Source: Rouxiella sp. WC2420 (GTDB lineage: Bacteria; Pseudomonadota; Gammaproteobacteria; Enterobacterales; Enterobacteriaceae). Taken from it: a stretch of DNA of 64,000 nt. Below, piece after piece: positions 63,563 to 64,000 of the stretch. Each line of letters starts with the position of its first letter. The stretch's first letter is position 1. The notes below the pieces were generated by a model. That model was not told the DNA's origin. It ran no database searches and saw only the letters and a list, made by a program, of their open reading frames with translations. The position numbers and the translations under genes were made by a program. The stretch is from positions 3,224,001 to 3,288,000 of the forward strand of contig NZ_CP165628.1 of the NCBI RefSeq assembly GCF_041200025.1, read 5' to 3'.

Positions 63563-64000
63563 TTTTGCCCCATCAGGCAAACCTGCCTGTCTATCTCGCG
63601 CCGGTTAATCAGACCGCGATTACGTTTTTTGTTGACGTAAACCCACTGACGCAGGTCATCACAGGCCTCTTTTGTTTGGCCCGAATTGATATGTCTTAGA
63701 AGAGATGATCGCTTGAATGAAGTGACACCGACGTTGTAAGCAAATGACATAAGAGCGGCGCGGGTGTAATTATCGATGGGGACTTTTACCGCCGAGTCTA
63801 CTGCCTTTTTCACCGGCACCAGATGCTTAACCAGTAACGCATCGCACTCTTTGTCTGAGTAATATTTGCCTGGCACAACGTCTGGGCCAGTAATACCGCT
63901 GCATACCGTCCAGACTCCGCCCACATCTCGATAAGGTGTGCTCTTCTGCCCTTCAACACCTTCCGGGCCACCGAGCAGAGCAATCGCTATTGTTAACGCG
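63559..64000 (-). CDS. SAR-type endolysin (GH24 lysozyme), start outside window
   Basis: The last 147 codons are present; the frame is open to the window edge. The visible N-terminal part LTIAIALLGGPEG is hydrophobic and Gly-rich like a signal-arrest-release helix. The catalytic triad has the exact E-8-D-5-T spacing: E in GVEGQ, D in YRDVG, T in VWTVCSG. The end has the usual C-terminal lobe (AALMSFAYNVGVTSFKRSSL, GLINRREIDRQVCLMG). Confidence 0.9.
   Translation of the reverse strand, partial: ALTIAIALLGGPEGVEGQKSTPYRDVGGVWTVCSGITGPDVVPGKYYSDKECDALLVKHLVPVKKAVDSAVKVPIDNYTRAALMSFAYNVGVTSFKRSSLLRHINSGQTKEACDDLRQWVYVNKKRNRGLINRREIDRQVCLMGQK

Overview
The window looks like chromosome from a member of the Enterobacterales. 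The type III secretion genes match the SPI-1/Mxi-Spa/Ysa (Inv-Mxi-Spa) class in sequence and order. The flanking chromosomal genes (a MocR/YdcR-type regulator, a Spy/CpxP chaperone and a CstA/BtsT transporter) are enterobacterial, and the right half is an enterobacterial prophage. I cannot name the genus; a Hafniaceae or Yersiniaceae host, or a symbiont with a decaying genome, would fit.

Positions 1-22133 hold an AT-rich type III secretion (T3SS) locus. The minus-strand arm reads invF-invG-invE-invA-invC-spaM-spaN-spaO-spaP-spaQ-spaR-spaS-sicA-sipB-sipC-sipD, and sipD runs off the left edge. A divergent plus-strand arm carries prgH-prgI-prgJ-prgK-orgA-orgB, a small ORF and a lipoprotein that could be a pilotin. 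A convergent 517-residue protein of unknown function, a possible effector, closes the locus. Three essential genes carry clear lesions: invA lacks about 11 nt and is frameshifted, the ATPase gene invC has an in-frame TGA right after Walker B, and sipB has a one-base frameshift. The apparatus therefore looks inactivated although most genes still read through.

Positions 22263-25897 are ordinary chromosome: the MocR-type regulator, the Spy-like gene with a strong terminator, and the first 374 codons of a CstA/BtsT-family gene that stops abruptly where foreign AT-rich DNA begins.

Positions 25898-64000 are a prophage that continues past the right edge. Almost all late genes are on the minus strand, so the structural order reads right to left: SAR endolysin, Rz/Rz1, regulators and small genes, metallopeptidase, terminase, DUF1073 portal, minor head protein, DUF2213, cement protein, DUF2184 capsid, neck genes, DUF3383 sheath, DUF3277 tube, tail chaperone (probable -1 frameshift), tape measure with lytic transglycosylase, baseplate hub, spike, baseplate wedge genes and tail fibres. 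This is a contractile-tail (myovirus) set of the ZF40-like type. An SOS-controlled UmuD-like operon lies at the left end under a near-consensus LexA box.

Between the spike and the baseplate wedge/fibre genes (about 31-41 kb) is an accessory block. It contains two complete but divergent P22 immI-like modules in tandem, each a mnt-like repressor facing an arc-like repressor plus antirepressor, with palindromic operators between them. Between the two modules sits a translationally coupled pair, a helical-repeat-like protein and a HEPN-fold protein, which is a candidate defence or toxin system. A third antirepressor (KilAC type), a stand-alone protein with a Mu-F-like C-terminal domain and a secreted protein complete the block. 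Two identical 1249-bp IS3-family elements, direct repeats 8790 bp apart, interrupt a tail fibre gene (3-bp target duplication, gene otherwise intact) and the spike gene (no duplication, middle of the gene missing). The prophage is therefore probably defective for virion production. A c4-like structured leader precedes a Rha-family gene on the right.
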